64,000 nt of DNA, taken from contig JAKZAN010000077.1 in assembly GCA_023053545.1 (NCBI GenBank), forward strand, positions 62,001 through 126,000, written 5' to 3'. Both the position numbers and the translations under genes were made by a program. This DNA is from Lepidurus packardi (Eukaryota > Arthropoda > Branchiopoda > Notostraca > Triopsidae). The notes beneath the pieces were generated by a model, which was given only the letters and a program-made list of their open reading frames with translations, was not told the DNA's origin and did no database searches. Position 1 is the stretch's first letter. Each line of letters begins with the position of its first letter. Shown here one piece after another: positions 63,029 through 64,000 of the stretch.

Positions 63029-64000
63029 GTATTAATTCAGTCCGTAAGGAAATAATTCAGTCCGTAAGGAATTAATTCAGTCTGTAACGGATTAATTAAG
63101 TCCGTAATGAATAAATTCAGTCCGTAAGGAATTAATAAAATCCGTAAGGAATTAATTCAGTCCGTAAGGAATTAATTCAGTCTGTAATGGATTAATTAAG
63201 TCCGTAATGAATTAATTCAGTCCGTATGAAATTAATTCAGTCCGTAAGGAATTAATTAAGGAATTAATTCAGTCCGTAAGGAATTAATTCAGTCCGTAAG
63301 GAATTATTTCAGTATGTAAGGAAATAATTCAGTCCGTAAGTAATTAATTCAGTACGTAAGGAATAACTTCAGTACGTAAAGAAATAATTCAGTCCAAAAT
63401 GGATTAATTAAGTCCGTAATGAATTAATTCAGTCCGTAAGGAATTAATAAAATCCGTACGGAATTAATTCAGTTCGTAAGGAATTTATTCAGTCCGTAAG
63501 GAATTAATAAAATCCGTACGGAATTAATTCAGTCCGTAAGGAATTAATAAAATCCGTACGGAATTAATTCAGACCGTAAGGAATTAATTAAGTACGTAAG
63601 GAATTAATTAAGTCCGTAAGGAATTAATTCAGTCCGTAAGGAATTAATTTAGTCCGTAAGGAATTAATTCAGTCCGTAAGGAATTAATTCAGTCAGTAAG
63701 GAATTCATTCAGTCCGTAAGGAATTAATTCAGTCCGTAAGGAATTAATTCAGTCCGTAAGGATTTAATTCAGTCCGTAAGGTATTAATTCAGTCCGTAAG
63801 GAAATAATTCAGTCCGTAAGGAATTAATTCAGTCTGTAACGGATTAATTAAGTCCGTAATGAATAAATTCAGTCCGTAAGGAATTAATAAAATCCGTAAG
63901 GAATTAATTCAGTCCGTAAGGAATTAATTCAGTCTGTAATGGATTAATTAAGTCCGTAATGAATTAATTCAGTCCGTATGAAATTAATTCAGTCCGTAAG
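63029..64000 (+). repeat. 752-bp offset duplicate, cut by the window edge
   Basis: The rare CTGTAACGG variant occurs at 63082 and 63834. The surrounding run from GGTATT and GGAAATAATT through CCGTAATGAATA, AATAAAAT and CCGTATGAAATT is repeated from about 63781 to the last base. The right copy continues outside the window, so its end cannot be set. Confidence 0.75.

Larger units (their letters stand above)
1601..63273 (+). repeat. Long 32-bp monomers that shift the repeat register (94 sites)
   Basis: In these monomers the 12-bp block AAGGAATTAATT occurs twice, giving 32 bp. Starts: 1601, 2273, 3225, 4297, 4969, 5401, 6013, 6445, 7557, 8189, 8601, 9293, 9885, 10297, 10849, 12161, 12533, 13625, 14277, 14769, 15421, 15833, 17224, 17876, 18328, 18980, 19792, 20204, 21036, 22710, 23944, 24596, 25829, 26461, 26713, 27125, 27557, 28189, 28441, 28853, 29846, 30518, 30930, 31062, 31854, 32266, 34058, 34630, 35042, 35174, 35966, 36378, 37630, 38302, 38634, 39666, 39998, 41350, 42422, 43534, 43786, 44038, 44410, 44942, 45394, 45706, 46638, 47190, 47782, 48314, 49086, 50158, 51030, 51702, 52514, 53166, 54218, 54870, 55282, 55734, 56386, 56798, 57910, 57942, 58574, 58986, 59398, 60770, 60802, 60934, 61326, 62078, 62450, 63242. 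Outside 42.4-46.7 kb nearly all follow a monomer beginning CCGTATGAAATT. Spacing is 12 modulo 20 throughout, except across the seven 19- and 21-mers. Confidence 0.9.
1..64000 (+). repeat. 20-bp satellite array filling the whole window
   Basis: The commonest monomer is CCGTAAGGAATTAATTCAGT, written in the plus orientation. About 3,140 copies follow head to tail with no spacer and no foreign sequence; both window edges fall inside the array. Each monomer holds the perfect palindrome GAATTAATTC (monomer positions 8-17), one CpG (positions 2-3) and two TAA triplets (4-6 and 12-14). Most copies differ from the consensus at 0-3 positions. Favoured changes are GG to TG or TC at 7-8, C to A at 17, C to A at 1, and A/T swaps inside the core. 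I do not recognise the family. Size, purity and lack of genes fit eukaryotic constitutive heterochromatin. Whether it is centromeric, subtelomeric or elsewhere cannot be told from the sequence. Confidence 0.98.
46670..64000 (+). repeat. Main higher-order repeat domain, right part
   Basis: After the 42.4-46.7 kb subdomain the array returns to the same module types as in the left domain, including CCGTATGAAATT followed by 32-mers beginning CCGTAAGG. The first part (about 46670-48550) has more private changes, for example GGTCTTAATT at 47528-47537, CCGTCAGG near 47602, and 32-mers with TTATTAAGG at 47782 and 48314. From about 49 kb on the modules are again close copies of each other. The array continues past the right edge. 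Confidence 0.8.

Noticed and set aside
1-64000. CRISPR array
   Set aside because: The repeats are contiguous with no unique spacers, and there are no cas genes.
1-64000. Protein-coding repeat gene or long open frames
   Set aside because: TAA occurs at two places per monomer in different phases, and the 20-bp period rotates the frame. All forward frames close within about three monomers except where variants lose a stop. The reverse strand has TGA and TAA in each monomer. No sustained frame or coding signal is seen.
1-64000. Telomeric repeat array
   Set aside because: The monomer is not TTAGGG, TTTAGGG or TTAGG. Rare TTAGG strings (for example near 41254) are single variants of TAAGG.
1-64000. 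CENP-B box as in mammalian alpha satellite
   Set aside because: The box needs a TTCG core followed by CGGG at fixed spacing. I saw no CGGG, and TTCG occurs only in the TTCGTAAGG variant, without the rest.
1-64000. rRNA, tRNA or other structured RNA genes
   Set aside because: There is no unique sequence long enough to hold one, and the monomer matches no such gene.
1-64000. A strict higher-order repeat with a single period
   Set aside because: Intervals between marker monomers range from 32 to about 1,800 bp, and duplicated units have many different lengths. Order is modular, with no single fixed period.
1-64000. A new multi-gene system
   Set aside because: The whole window is accounted for by satellite monomers, so no room is left for genes.

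Overview
The window is one uninterrupted satellite DNA array. About 3,140 head-to-tail copies of a 20-bp monomer, most often CCGTAAGGAATTAATTCAGT (35% G+C), run from the first base to the last. I see no unique sequence, coding gene, RNA gene, transposon, CRISPR array or inverted segment. The array enters at the left edge and leaves at the right, so its full length is unknown. TAA recurs twice per monomer and 20 is not a multiple of 3, so every forward frame is closed at short intervals; the reverse strand has TGA and TAA in each monomer. This kind of DNA points to heterochromatin of a eukaryotic chromosome (centromeric, pericentromeric, subtelomeric or a B/sex chromosome block). I do not recognise the monomer and cannot name the species or the chromosomal place.

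Layout. Positions 1-1600 are strictly in 20-bp register and carry many private variants, as expected of an older or less homogenised edge. From 1601 onwards a second level of order appears. A set of diagnostic variant monomers recurs in a fixed order, and about 94 long monomers of 32 bp (20 + 12, from an internal 12-bp repeat) punctuate the array and shift the register by 12 each time. I also found one 19-mer and six 21-mers. These account exactly for the register at the right edge: the first monomer starts at 1, the summed shifts predict a start at 14 modulo 20, and the last monomer starts at 63994. Positions 42422-46669 form a distinct subdomain in which a two-monomer deletion created a new kind of 32-mer, repeating at intervals of 252-1112 bp.

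History. On top of this lie many larger segmental duplications, dated relative to each other by shared and private changes. Offsets include 220, 964, 1044, 1104, 1144, 1234, 1364, 1516, 1728, 2600/2860, 3560 and 4112 bp. The clearest case is 30118-38473, where a 132-bp duplication sits in one copy of an older tandem duplication and the whole was then duplicated again at 4112 bp. Several breakpoints lie inside chimeric monomers, which fits unequal exchange between similar but non-equivalent monomers. The interest of the window is this readable record of satellite evolution, together with the palindromic A+T-rich core of the monomer; no new gene system is present.
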